Source: Triplophysa rosa (taxonomy: Eukaryota; Chordata; Actinopteri; Cypriniformes; Nemacheilidae). From it: DNA of 64,000 nucleotides. The notes beneath the pieces are model-generated. The model was not told where the DNA came from. It saw only the letters and a program-made list of their open reading frames with translations, and searched no databases. The stretch is taken from the NCBI RefSeq assembly GCF_024868665.1, contig NC_079890.1:26270-90269 (forward strand), written 5' to 3'. Positions within the stretch are counted from its first letter, which is position 1. Each line of letters begins with the position of its first letter. Of the stretch, positions 11,310-24,015 are shown in pieces. The translations under genes were made by a program, and so were the position numbers.

Positions 11310-12907
11310 CAGTGGCAAGAAAAAGTATGTGAACCTTTTGTGTTTTCTGAATAAATTTGTCTTAAAATGTGATCTGATCTTCATCTAAGTCAAGGGTATT
11401 GACAAATAAAATGTGTCTAAAATAATAACACAACATTTTTTTGATCTTTCATGTCTTTATTGAGAACAACCAAAAAAACCCTGTAGTGCTCATGGAAAAA
11501 GTATTGAGTTAATGACCTCAAAAAAGCTCATTGCAGTCAGGTTTTAGCACACCTGGAGTCTCGTTAAGATAATAAGTTTGGAGGTGTGGACTACAGCTAC
11601 TTTGACTGATAAAAACCCCTCAAACTTTTGAAGTTTGCTCTGCACAAGAAGTGCTTATGTGAGCCATGCCTCGCCAAAAAGAGCTTTCAGAGGATCTATG
11701 ATCAAGAATTGTTGATTTACATAAAGCTGGCAAGGGTTACAAAGTTATTTCAAAGACTTTAGAAATTCACCAGTCTACAGTTTGGCAAACAATCTACAAA
11801 TGGAGACACTTTGGGACTGTTGCTAGTCTACCAAGAACTGGGCGCCCAGTCAAAATGACACCAAGAGCACAACGAAGACTCATCAATGAGGTAAAGAAAC
11901 AACCCCGAATGACAGCCAAAGATTTGAAGGCATCGTTGGAACTTGCTAACATCTCTGTTCATGAGTCTACAATACGTAAAACACTGAACAAGCAGGGTAT
12001 CCACGGCAGGACACCACGAAGGAATCCACTGCTTACTAAAAAGAACATTGCTGCACGCCTGAAGTTTGCAAAAGAGCACAGTGACACTCCACAGCAGTAC
12101 TGGCAAAATGTTTTCTGTACTGATGAAGCTAAGATTGAACTATTTGGAAAAAACACACAGCACTACATCTGGCGTAGATTGGGCACGGCATATCATCATG
12201 AAAACATCATCCCAACTGTAATGTATGGTGGAGGAAACATCATGATTTGGGCCTGCTTTGCTGCATCAGGGCCTGGCCAGCTTGGAATCATTGAGGGAAA
12301 GATGAATTCCCAAGTATATCAGACAATTCTTCAGGGTAATGTGAGAATGTCTGTATGTCAGCTGAAACTGTGTAGAAGGTGGGTGATGCAACAGGACAAC
12401 GACCCAAAACACCGGAGCAAGTCCACAACAGAATGGCTTCAGAAAAACAAAATCTGCCTTTTGGAGTGGCCAAGTCCGAGCCCAGACCTCAACCCAATAG
12501 AGATGCTATGGATTGACTTGAAGAGCCATACACATGAGAAGTTCAAAGAATATGACAGAGCTAAAGCAGTTCTGCCAGGAAGAATGGGCTAAAATTCCTC
12601 CTCAATGATGTGCAGGTCTGATTCACAGCTACAGGAAGTGCCTGGTTGAGGTTATTACTGCCAAGGGGGGTCAACCGGTTATTAATTCTAAGGGTTCACT
12701 TACTTTTTCACTGCCATTTTGAACGTTGAATGAGTGTGTGTTCAATAAAGAAAAGATCTGAAAGATCAGATTTTTTTGGTGTTATTTTTAGACACATTAT
12801 GTTTGTCAATACCCTTGACTTAGATGATGATCAGATCACATTTTATGACAAATTTATTCAGAAAACAATGAAATTACAAAAGGTTCACATACTTTTTCTT
12901 GCCACTG
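11310..12907 (+). mobile_element. Tc1/mariner-type transposon, 1.6 kb, inactive
   Basis: Inverted ends cagtggcaagaaaaagtatg and catactttttcttgccactg bound the element. TA precedes the left end; the right flank reads CA, a likely decay of the TA duplication. The interior carries a Tc1 transposase on the + strand that is broken by a stop codon and a C-terminal frameshift. Confidence 0.9.
11666..12700 (+). pseudogene. Tc1-like transposase, broken
   Basis: The frame starts MPRQKELSEDL at 11666 and is cut by TGA at 11699-11701, probably CGA in the ancestor. It then continues in frame through a helix-turn-helix (VISKTLEIHQSTVWQTI), a second HTH with GRPVKMTPR, and the DDE catalytic domain: TDEAKIE (first Asp), QQDNDPKH (second Asp) and SPDLNPIEMLW (Glu). 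The aromatic/proline C-terminal block is shifted out of frame after about 12560, so the plain ORF ends at 12592. All three catalytic acids are retained but the stop and shift make it non-functional. Confidence 0.9.
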
Positions 12908-13008
12908 CAAGTGCGCCAGAGAAAGTTCCTTTGTTTCTCATGCCGCCTTATTTGCATAGCTCTGAAAGTATGGTTAATTTGCACCTAATGACTGAACTTA
13001 GTTATGGA

Positions 13009-14213
13009 CAGAGGTGGGTAGAGTAGCCAAAATCTTTACTCAAGTAAAAGTACAAGTAACTAGAGAAATTGTTACTCAAGTAAAAGTAAATGTCACTATT
13101 CTAAAAATTACTTGAGAAAGTAAAAAACTACTCAAGTAGCTAGTTACTTAGTTACTTAGTATCTGATTATATAGGCCTACTACATGAAATTAATATTAAC
13201 GGCAATATTTTAATATTACATTTTAATCAATATTTTTAATTATCATAAGCAGATATCTTTGCAATATACTAGAGAGACTAAAGAATAGACAAACACAGAA
13301 GAGACAAGCATTTCTGTAAATTTCATCTAGTCCTGATGTCAATGTAGTTTACACAACTTATTTAGAATAATAGACCATGTCAAACTAAAGCATGAACTAA
13401 ACTCAGAGCATTTCCTAAGATGATGTAGAACATCTGCAGTGCTCTCTTAAATGAAATACACACTTTTGAACAAAGTTCATGTTTTCTCGTGTTGTGTCAC
13501 GTGTGTGTTGTGAAACGCTCTTACTTGTAAACAAACAGTAAACAGTGAACCACACGCGCATCAACAAGTTTTCTTCCTTCTGTTCTTCAAATGTATATTT
13601 CTGCAAGCCTACGTCTCTCTGTCTGACAGGTAACGCGCATGTTGCGGTGTCTGACGAACAGGTCGCGCGGGTGCGCGCATATGGCTGGCATTTATCATTG
13701 CTGGCAAACAATATGACACATTTGCAGTTTTGATTGTATAGATATAGATTAATATCCACTTCATCCAACGCTCTTTGTGTTCTGCGTGTTCTTAAGTTTC
13801 GCGCTACGAGGAGTGAGTAATCCTGCTTCAGATGATTCAGATCGTGCTGCGAACTGAACAAATCATTTGAACTGATTCATTAGCCTATTCAAATGGTTTT
13901 GCCCATTGTTCAATTAATGCTTTCAAAAGAATTGACTCAAAAGAATCGATCACTCGGGAATGCCCGTTAAAAGAGACGACAACCTTGAAATAAACAACGC
14001 GTTTTAAAAAGCATATTTTAAAATGAAGGAACGAAGGAACGTCACGCAATGTAAGTTATGTAACGAATTAAAAGTACAGATTTTCTATTAGAAATTTACT
14101 CAAGTATGAGTAAAAGTACACACTTTTAATTTTACTTAAAAAGTACATATTTTCCAAAATGTTACTCAAGTAAATGTAACGAAGTAAATGTAGCGCGTTA
14201 CTACCCACCTCTG
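13009..14213 (-). mobile_element. hAT-type element, 1205 bp (copy B)
   Basis: Same family as 7867-9077, in opposite orientation. The ends cagaggtgggtagagtag and tactacccacctctg are flanked by the perfect 8-bp duplication gttatgga (13001-13008 and 14214-14221). The distinct target site shows an independent insertion and not a local inversion. Confidence 0.92.
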
Positions 14214-14221
14214 GTTATGGA

Positions 14222-14736
14222 CATAGTACGATGCATGCTATAGTATTATAACATAGCTCATCAGATAGGGAATTAAGAGATGAGTAGTTACATTGCAAAC
14301 ATACTATGCCTTGAATTATGTTAAAATGCGAATCATCCCAACGTATGAATACAACTAGCGTAAATCAAAACTTGCATCATTACTGGTTACAAGTACCTTA
14401 AGATGGGAAGAGTGCCAACATACAAGGATATTTACATATATTTAAAGAAAAGGATTAGTTAGTGTAGTTTTGTCACAGAAGTTCCTCTGGCTAGCATCAG
14501 ATGGGGAAGAGGTGATATGGTCTTTAATGGCATACTGCTAACAAAAGGGCTTCTTGAACCCCTGGAGAGCTGATGGTCATAACATTTTGGAGAAGCACCA
14601 GGCATCAGGCTATTTGGAGCAGATTTCTCTGTGATCTAGGCGACCCCAAGCGAGGTCTTCAAAACTCTGGTTAGGGGGAAGTTTTATGACATGACACAAT
14701 CCAACATTTGACAATACCAGATTCTTCACTAGTGCC
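14222..14736. other. Intergenic, nothing recognised
   Basis: No coding frame of note and no repeat boundary identified. Confidence 0.45.
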
Positions 14737-14832
14737 TAAAATTTGGAACAGTCTGCCGAGTGCTGTACGGGAGGCAGACACAGTGTAGGTTTAAATCTAG
14801 ATTAAAGACACATCTCTTCAACTTCCAACTTC
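14737..14832 (+). pseudogene. L2-type LINE ORF2 tail fragment
   Basis: The + strand reads VPKIWNSLPSAVREADTV and, after a one-base shift, FKSRLKTHLF. This is the standard C-terminal tail of L2/CR1-clade reverse transcriptase proteins. Only about 30 codons remain. Confidence 0.8.
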
Positions 14833-14856
14833 CACAACACGTCCATAATACAAATG

Positions 14857-15045
14857 CAGTGGTTCTCAAATTGTGGTACACTTACCACTAGTGGTACTTG
14901 AAAAGACCCTGGTGGTACGTGACATGACAGAAAACTCTATATATTAATTTACATTTCGTGTTTTAAATACAATTTCAAATGTTTAATACATCATTGATAA
15001 ATACGGAATACATCTCAGCCTATGTGCAATTTTAAAATAGTTGCA
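14857..15045 (+). mobile_element. Left end of a hAT element
   Basis: The sequence cagtggttctcaaattgtgg followed by repeated 'tggtac' motifs is the typical terminus of a hAT-superfamily element. I could not find a matching right end, so boundaries on the right are approximate. Confidence 0.55.
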
Positions 15046-15149
15046 TGAATGATTGTTTATTTATCATTGGTTGATGTAACTCAGGCGCATGACGCGCAGC
15101 TCAAACACAGAGCGGGATCAGACTTTCGCTTGCAGACTGCACTTGAACG

Positions 15150-15896
15150 CTGTTGTTATTGCTGTAATGCTTCCCCACTGGTCACATTCCGGCGCAACCT
15201 ACGTACACTCTCTCCCTCCCACTTATCCTCTGCGGTCTCCGCCACGCTCCCTCCCTCTGAACAGCTCTCTCTGTTGAATACTAACAGCGCCACCGACACG
15301 CTTTGCTCCACACTAATGTCCTGCTTGGATATCTTATGCCCTCTTATATCTAAGCCAGCCCTTGCATCCCCTTCTGCCCCCTGGTTATCTGATGTTTTCC
15401 TTGAGCATCGCGCCATGTTCAGGTCTGCTGAGAGAAAGTGGAGCAAATCTAAAGATCCTGCTGACCTTTGTCTCTATCAGTCTCTCTATTCTTTCTCTGC
15501 TGATGTCTCCTCTGCAAAAACTAAATACTACCACGCTAAAATCAACAACTCGCCTGACTCATACTCACTTTAAAACCTTCTCTGCCCGCCTGCCCCCTAA
15601 CCTCCATCGGACTTAACAGCTGATGATTTTGCGTCCTTTTTCGTAAATAAAACGACCATCATCAGCAGTCTGCTCTCAGTCATTGAAGCCCTAAAACTGG
15701 CAACAGCAGCCTCTAAATCATCTGTACTCATCCCTACAGGATCAATCTGCTGCCTTTGACACCGTTAACCACCACATACTCCTGTTGACCCTCAAGGCTA
15801 TGTGTGTCTCTGGAATGGTGCTACAATGGTTCAAGTCTTACCTCTCAGGTAGGGCATTTAGAGTATCCTGGAGAGGTGAGGTCTCCGAGTCCCAAC
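15150..15896 (+). pseudogene. L2-type LINE ORF2, endonuclease-to-RT linker and RT start
   Basis: A + frame to 15572 encodes the linker between endonuclease and reverse transcriptase (LRTLSPSHLSSAVSATLPP, then APWLSDVFLEHRAMFRSAER and KTKYYHAKI). After frameshifts, about 15740-15890 encodes SAAFDTVNHHILLLTLKAM and WFKSYLSGR, part of the reverse transcriptase palm. A hAT element interrupts it at 15897, just before the expected GVPQGSVLGP motif. It is a dead fragment. Confidence 0.85.
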
Positions 15897-16890
15897 CAGT
15901 GTTAATTTTGTTGACGAAAACTACGACGAAAAGTATTCGTTAACGACATGTTTTCACTGACGAAAACGAGACGGTAACTAAATAAAAATGAATGCATGAT
16001 AACGAAAACTGTAATAAAAATATACTGACATTTTCGTCAACTAATAAAAACGAGACAAAAATATTCTTGTCCCACCTGGCGGACATCAGTTTGCACGCAT
16101 GTGCTCATCTCATATAAAAGGTAGAGAGAGAAGTCTCTGGGAGAAGGGGAAGCACACACATGTATTCTGTTTCTCCACGCAGTTTACAAAGCGTCTTATT
16201 TTCCTTCACGATCGCCGGTAAAACGCTGCAAACTTGAAGCGCGACTGCAGGCGAGTCACCCCGAAACACATTATGAAGGAAGCACAAAGGTTTTTATATG
16301 CCTATGTTAACTTAACACGAGATTCTGCATAACGTGAAATGCAACAAAGTCAGCAAAAAGAAACCAGCGCTGTCTTCTACCGATTATAGAAGTGATGAAG
16401 TGAGTCAAACTGTACATTCGAACCAAATATGTAACGTTTGCATGATTAAAGAAATGTAATATTATATAAATTGTATGTCTTTTTGAAAGCCATTTCTCAT
16501 TCATTGCTGTCTCAAGCAAAGACAGTGCAACTCAAAGAGGCATGCCATGAGCCAATAGCCTTTGAGTGTGAGCCCTGTCAGAGCGTTTCATTGGTTGAAT
16601 GAACTGAATGAACACGCCCTACTTAACGAGTCAAATGGGACTGAATGAACTGGAACATGTCGTTCATGGTCTAATATTCTGTGTCCCAATAATGCAAATC
16701 TAGTTACTGAACTTTTCTGAAAATTAAAGGTAATGTCTTAAATTTAAGTTTTTATATTGTGAATTCCAATTAATATCAATCAAACTGCAGTTGGTTTGTT
16801 TTGATTTAAGCCATCATAACTAAAAAATACAGCTAACTAACAATAAAACGACAATAAAAACATGATTTTTGAAAAAAATAAAAACTGGAG
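15897..16890 (+). mobile_element. hAT-like element, left end with degenerate right side
   Basis: It starts cagtgttaattttgttgacg and continues with repeated 'gacgaaaac' units, a recognisable family end in fish genomes. Related 'aataaaa acgaga' units near 16850-16890 mark the approximate right side, but a clear terminal repeat is missing there. No transposase frame is seen. Confidence 0.55.
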
Positions 16891-17252
16891 TTTTTTTCAT
16901 TTTGGAACCAAACTCTTTATATACACCGCCATCATTAACTGATGACGCTTTGAAGTGACGCTAAAGAGAGCGAGGGTATGCCATTTCACATTTTCACGTA
17001 ATTCCTCCGTCCTTGCTTCCTTCCCCGGTATCCTGAAAGGTTGGAGTGAAGACGCAGGAAAAGGAAACGAGGAAACGAAACAAGGATGCACAAATAAGAA
17101 TTAAGAAGCACCCAAGATTCATGTGGAAAGGAGATGTGTTATTGCATGATGCATCTGCATATAGTATTATGCTGAAATTCACATTTACGAACAGACTTGT
17201 AAAGACAAAACCGTCCTAACAAAAACCATCAGATGCCTAACCAACAACTATT

Positions 17253-17822
17253 AAGGGGAAATTCACATTATAACGATAACTAGAAGAAATAAAAGTAAAA
17301 AATGTTCATTTAGGAGTATAACAGGATTCACATCACAAATATAATGATAAAGATACAAAGAACCCCATGTTGTTAGGCGCACTTTCAGCTGATGAGCGAT
17401 AAAACATACCGTTTAACAGTCTCTGGCAGATCTCTAAAGTTTGGCTATTGGATGATCGTGACGCGGGTTTAATGTCAAACGTCTTAAAAACTCTAGTGGT
17501 CGCAAAGCGGTGTGTTTACGACGGGATATCATATACTAATGTAACGCTTCTAAGTCTGAGTAAGCTGGAAAATATGTGCTTACACTCCAGACACAACGCA
17601 CCTTCCGCCTTTAGAGAGAGCATCCAGCCTTTGCGGTCATATTTAGGCGAAAAGACATTTGGGAATGAAAACGAAAGGATTAGCAGCCGGTTGTGTCCAG
17701 GACGCTCCTTTTAGTGAATGGGAACAATGCAGCATGTGAGCTTAACCATAACGTTATCGTCCGCTGGTGTGGATGTAAATAGAGTTAGTTACAGTTAACG
17801 TTATAATGTGAATCGCCCCTTT
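17253..17822. mobile_element. Short TIR element next to the elavl2 3' end
   Basis: The left end aaggggaaattcacattata and right end tataatgtgaatcgcccctt form inverted repeats of about 22 bases with one mismatch. No clear target duplication is visible, so the superfamily is undetermined. It lies immediately downstream of the presumed elavl2 polyadenylation site. Confidence 0.75.
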
Positions 17823-17849
17823 CCAAAACAATAGGCCAAAAATAAAGTG

Positions 17850-18997
17850 TGCTATAGCATCTACACATTTATTGATGTAGTTCAAATAAAAAAGCAAAGG
17901 ATTTCAAACATAAAACAACACGTACATCTCGTCTCATTTAAATGCTTAACATAAGATACTCAATAACACAAATGAAGGAAACATGTCATGCTGCACAAGT
18001 TTAAATAAACAATCATTCACACATTACGCAATGGATCACACTGCAGTCGTTCTTGAGCTCGGCATCAGAGATCACAGTTCATTCACTCAGTTTTAACATT
18101 AAACCAAATGAACAGAAGATGAAAAACAAAAATCTCAGAGCACTTCAAATGTGGTGTAGAAAGCATACGTCCAGAGTGACTGTGAACACCGAGTGATCGC
18201 AATCACAGGAGTAAATTTGGGATTATGACATCATCACCAACAAATGAAGCTCCTGCCTTTAAACAAAACAAAACTAAACATGCGGCACATCTTCCAACCA
18301 CATAAATATACAGCGTCTGAAACCAAAGCAAATTTAACCCCAAGTGTCCCACTTCTCTTAATATAAGTCAATATAACCAAACTTGCTACAATTATAATAA
18401 ATGCCTCTTCCAAATGATAAAAAACCCAAAAATAAAAAACATTTATCCTCAAAGAAAACCAGGTAAAATGAGTTTCTCACCCTGCGTTTCTAAAGAAAAA
18501 GCAACTTAAATGAACTTGCAGTATATCGTGTAAAACACGGCCAGTCTTAAATCCTGATACAAACACCTGGAGGATTCTGTATTTTTTTACAACGTTATCA
18601 TTAACACGTCTGTGAAAGTTTCAAAAGCTCATGAGGCATCACATGAAGATGAAAATACTTACACTACAGCATCTCTAGCATTGACCACAAATGCTTATTT
18701 TTATAAAAATAGATGCTTCTAAACCTCTGAGGTTTGCAGCAATTCGGCAATTTAATTAAGATTTTTATTCTGCCTTTATTTTAACATTAACAAGCAATTA
18801 CAAAAAAAACCTACTAACAACTAAGAGATGTATAATGAAATACAATAAATAAAAAGGCAACTGAAAACCAAAACACACACTGTCTCATACTGATCTTTAA
18901 ACTAATGCTTTTAAAACAAACTTAAAGCTTAAAAACAAAAAACGCTAAACATTGCTTATTTTATTTGTGACGTTTAAAGTTGTGTGTGTTCACTCGT
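17850..18997 (-). other. elavl2: elavl2 3' UTR
   Basis: Sequence downstream of the elavl2 stop codon (18998-19000) is AT-rich and free of recognisable transposons, unlike everything around it. A minus-strand AATAAA lies at 17868-17873, which would place the transcript end near 17850. The 3' end is inferred, not proven. Confidence 0.6.
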
Positions 18998-20101
<1,104 letters not shown>

Positions 20102-21307
20102 AGTGGCTAATTGGCCCTTAAAAATAGTGAAAATTAGCAGCACGGTGCCCAAGACCATACAGCGGTTTAACAGGACAGGTTCCACTCAGAACAGGCCTTG
20201 CCATGGTCGACCAAAGAAGTTGAGTGCACGTGCTCAGCGTCATATCCATAGGTTGTCTTTGGGAAATAGACGTATGAGTGCTGCCAGCATTGCTGCAGAG
20301 GTTGAAGGGGTGGGGGGTCAACCTGTCAGTGCTCAGACCATACGCCGCACACTGCATCAAATTGGTCTGCATGGTTGTCGTCCCAGAAGGAAGCCTCTTC
20401 TAAAGATGATGCACAAGTAAGCCCGCAAACAGCTTGCTGAAGACAAGCAGACTAAGGACATGGGTTACTGGAACCATGTCCTGTGGTCTGCAGAGACCAA
20501 GATCAACTTATTTGGTTCAGATGGTGTCAAGCGTGTGTGGCGGCAACCAGGTGAAGAGTACAAAGACAAGTGTGTCTTGCCTACAGTCAAGCATGGTGGT
20601 GGGAGTGTCATGGTCTGGGGCTGCATGAGTGCTGCCGGCACTGGGGAGCTACAGTTCATTGAGGGAACCATGAATGCCAACATGTACTGTGACATACTGA
20701 AGCAGAGCATGATCTCCCTTCAGAGACTGGGCTGCAGGGCAGTATTCCAACATGATAACGACCCCAAAAGAAGCTGAGGGTAAAGGTGATTGACTGGCCA
20801 AGCATGTCTCCAGACCTAAACCCTATTGAGCATCTGTGGGGCATCCTCAAACAGAAGGTGGAGGAGCGCAAGGTCTCTAACATCCGCCAGCTCCGTGATG
20901 TCGTCGTGGAGGAGCACAAGGTCTCTAACATCCACCAGCTCTGTGATGTCATCATGGAGGAGTGTAAGAGGACTCCAGTCGCAACCTGTGAAGCTCTGGT
21001 GAACTCCATACCCAAGAGGGTTACGGCAATGCTGGAAAATAATGGTGGCCACACAAAATATTGACCCTTTGGGCCCAATTTGGACATTTTCACTTAGGGG
21101 TGTACTCACTTTTGTTGCCAGCGGTTTAGACATTAATGGTTGTGTGTGGAGTTATTTTGAGGGGACAGCAAATGTACACTGTTTTACAAGCTGTACACTC
21201 ACTACTTTACATTGTAGCAAAGTGTCATTTCTTCAGTGTTGTCACATGAAGATATAATAAAATATTTACTAAAATGTGAGGGGTGTACTCACTTCTGTGA
21301 GATACTG
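20102..21307 (+). mobile_element. Tc1-like transposon, left end truncated
   Basis: The transposase fragment on + is followed by 'ggggtgtactcacttttgttg' and a right terminal repeat 'gtactcacttctgtgagatactg' before TA at 21308-21309. No left terminal repeat is present, so the 5' end is lost. It is inserted in an elavl2 intron in the opposite orientation to the gene. Confidence 0.88.
20103..21064 (+). pseudogene. Tc1-like transposase, broken in several ways
   Basis: The reading begins inside the DNA-binding region (TGSTQNRPCHGRPKKLSARA) and continues through the catalytic domain to NNGGHTKY. An in-frame TAA at about 20418 follows LLKMMHK. The first catalytic Asp is lost: the LWSDE motif reads LWSAETK. 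A deletion and frameshift after QHDNDPK (about 20768) remove the expected HTSKTT region. The Glu motif SPDLNPIEHLW is intact. A 51-base in-frame duplication (about 20868-20968) repeats the KVSNIxQLxDV block. It cannot encode active enzyme. Confidence 0.9.
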
Positions 21308-21469
21308 TATTTTGTCAGCTTGCTCAGATTTATATAATCATTACATATATAATACCCCGCTATAACCAGTCTGACAGGTCTCAAAACCGAACACATTCAG
21401 ACAGCAATCCGCTTCAAACAATATGCTCTTGTTCCTATAATTTACACATCAGTGATGTATCCTGATTTG

Positions 21470-21631
21470 ATTACCTCAAATCAATACTTGAGTAAAAGTA
21501 CAAATATCTTGCTAGAAAACTACTTTGGTAAAAGTCACCTTTTAGAATAAGACTTGAGTAAAAGTCTCCGAGTATCAGCTAAATATTGTACTTAAGTACA
21601 TTTAATATCAAAAAGTACTTTACTTGAATAC
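21470..21631. repeat. Remnant rich in 'acttgagtaaaagt' units
   Basis: Short units such as cttgagtaaaagtacaaata recur here and are similar to the ends of the 7867-9077 hAT family. The 401-bp TTAA element is inserted in it, and related sequence seems to resume after 22040. No boundaries could be set. Confidence 0.45.
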
Positions 21632-21635
21632 TTAA

Positions 21636-22036
21636 AGCGGCAACGAGTAACTTTTGCTTACTGTTGCCCCACGTGGTTGATAAGCGGAATTGTCTGTTTA
21701 CAGTGTTGTAAAAACTGTTATAAAAACAACACTTACAGTGTTGTAAAACTATCCAAAAGATCACCATGGCTTGGATAGTTTCGTCTTACTGTTAGCTCTG
21801 CTGTTGGCCAACTTCTCACAGGCTACGACTAAAACGTGACGCGTGACGTATGCCGTAAAGCAGGTGATAGGCGGGGCTTGTACCGGCCCGAACACCAAAG
21901 TTACAAGTGCAATTTCAGCCGATAGGAGGCTGCTTAGGTAGCAACGGCAGTAAAATTCGTCCAGTTAAAAGTTGTCCTACCACTAAAATAATTTTAGAGA
22001 CATTATTTTAAGGTCAAAAAGTTACTTGTTGCCGCT
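21636..22036. mobile_element. TTAA-flanked MITE, 401 bp
   Basis: The ends agcggcaacgagtaac and gttacttgttgccgct form inverted repeats flanked by TTAA on both sides (21632-21635, 22037-22040). TTAA duplications are typical of piggyBac and Kolobok elements. It is a shorter, internally deleted relative of the 23086-24015 element. Confidence 0.85.
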
Positions 22037-23085
22037 TTAAGTACTGAGTTCCAGACTAAAATGAATTTTGAGCGGTCTCGACTGAAAATAACTTGCCCTG
22101 ACATATCTTAAAATATATCAGTGCCATTGTTTTGTCTCAAGATGCACATCAGTAATGTTTTTTACCAAGGCATTTTAATAAAAGCGACTTAAATAGCCTA
22201 AATTAACTAAGGCATAGTCCTGACTTAGGCTAAGCCTTGTCTATGAAACCAGGCCTAAATGTACTTATGCATTCAAAGTAAAGTAGACACGTTTTGTTAA
22301 CAAAAATGTTTTTTTTTTAAACATGAAGACCAAAAATTCAGCTTACATAATTTACAACTCTCAAAACTTTAAACATGGTGGATGGGAGAAGGATGTCTGA
22401 CCAATATGATTTATTAGTTTTCCCGCAACAACTTAATTGTATTGTTGTTAAACTGGTATATTTACATATACAGTACACTTCGAATGATTATTCACATGTT
22501 TTATATACAGCGAAAATATTCATGTTTCTTATTTATATATTTGTATTATATTGCATTTTGAATTTAATATGGCAATGGAATGTACTAGGGGTGTAACGGT
22601 TCAAATTACTCACGGTTCGTTTTGTGTCACGGTTTTAGGGTCACGGGTTCGGTTCGGTTTGTGCTGTTCAGGGAAAAGGGACTACTGACAAATAAAATTA
22701 AGAACAAATAATCAAGCTACAAGTAACAGCACCATTAAAACAACAGAGCAAAGCAGAAAATTAAATAAGATACTGTATATATACCTTTTAAGGTAGAAAA
22801 TAATCAAATAAATCATAACATTGCATATGTAGAAATGAAATAAAGATGAATCATAATTGAAGTTACAGAAGCTATTGAGTCACAAGCATTGAGTGATTTC
22901 CTTGACTTTGAACAGACAGCAGGAATATGCTGCTGTCGCTTTAGGAGGAATGAAACCTATCCAGTACACTGATACTGTTTTTCGTCTGTTTCGTCCGTTC
23001 ACTTAAGACATAACTACTATGTTTGTTAAGATACTGGACAAGAGGGGCATGTTGACCTACTTCGTGTGTGAATCTGTCTGTTTAA

Positions 23086-24015
23086 AGCGACAACGAGCAA
23101 CTTCTGCTCACTGTTGCCCCACGTTGTTGATAAGCGGAATTGTCTGTTTACAGTGTTGTAAAAACTGTCGCAAAGATTTCCCGCTGGCAGTTCAATACGC
23201 GCGAGTTTGTTTACAAAGCCGACGGACCCGGTGGACCTAGATATGCTATGAAAACAGCGCATAGCATGTATATATATATATAACGACAACATTAGCCTAC
23301 TCAACGACTTAACTGTTCAACATTTACGCGGTTTACTGGTCTGAACTAAAAAATCTGCTGCTTTTTACCACAACACGTTTATTGTGCTTTTTTAGTCTTC
23401 ATTTACAAGCACGACACGACAACATGCTAGCTATCAACACCGGCAACCATATATTATCTCTCAGCTAGTGTGAACCGGTGGTGTGCCAATGACACAGACT
23501 AATAACAAATACGTTCAAAAGTACAGGTCAGTAACAAAAAAGGTACAAATAACACTTACAAATCCAGGAGCCGGACCGCTAGGTCTGCATCCGTTTTGCA
23601 ACCCGTTGCCTCTTGCTGCTCGCGCCACCGAGTGTAAGCCCGTCCGATATTGATTCGTGACCGGCCTCGTGTCCGATCACTCTCACGCTTTCTTTTCTTT
23701 GCTTCCTCCGACAAAACCCGCTTTGGTTTTTTGGCTGGCTCTGCCATGGTGATGTTTTGGTTCGTTTCGTCTTACTGTTAGCTTTGCTGTTGGCCAACTT
23801 CTCCCAGACTACGAGTAAAACGTGACGTATGTCGTAAAGCAGGGGATAGGCGGGGCTTGTACCGGCCCGAACACTAAAGTTACAAGTGCAATTTCAGCCG
23901 ATAGGAGGCTGCTTAGGTAGCAACGGCAGTAAAATTCGTCCAGTTAAAAGTTGACCTACCACTAAAATAATTTTAGAGACATTATTTTAAGGTCACAAAG
24001 TTGCTCGTTGTCGCT
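23086..24015 (-). mobile_element. TTAA-flanked element, 930 bp, nested in the hAT element
   Basis: Inverted ends agcgacaacgagcaactt and aagttgctcgttgtcgct are flanked by TTAA (23082-23085 and 24016-24019). In the related hAT copy at 44608-45572 the matching position is an uninterrupted TTAA (45080-45083), which confirms the exact boundaries. It is a piggyBac- or Kolobok-type element. It keeps a first-exon-like coding segment on the minus strand. Confidence 0.9.
23556..23747 (-). pseudogene. First-exon-like remnant of the TTAA element's own protein
   Basis: A minus-strand frame of 63 codons begins MAEPAKKPKRVLSEEAKKRK and contains RINIGRAYTRWREQ, then CKTDADLAVRLLDL. A 'R(I/V)NIGxAxxRWRxL...KTDAxVAxxLLD' pattern recurs in many fish transposon-like predicted proteins, from my memory. 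The frame ends at TAA that overlaps a good splice donor (gatttgtaagtg), so this looks like a 5' exon whose partner exons were deleted. The protein's role is not known to me. Confidence 0.5.
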
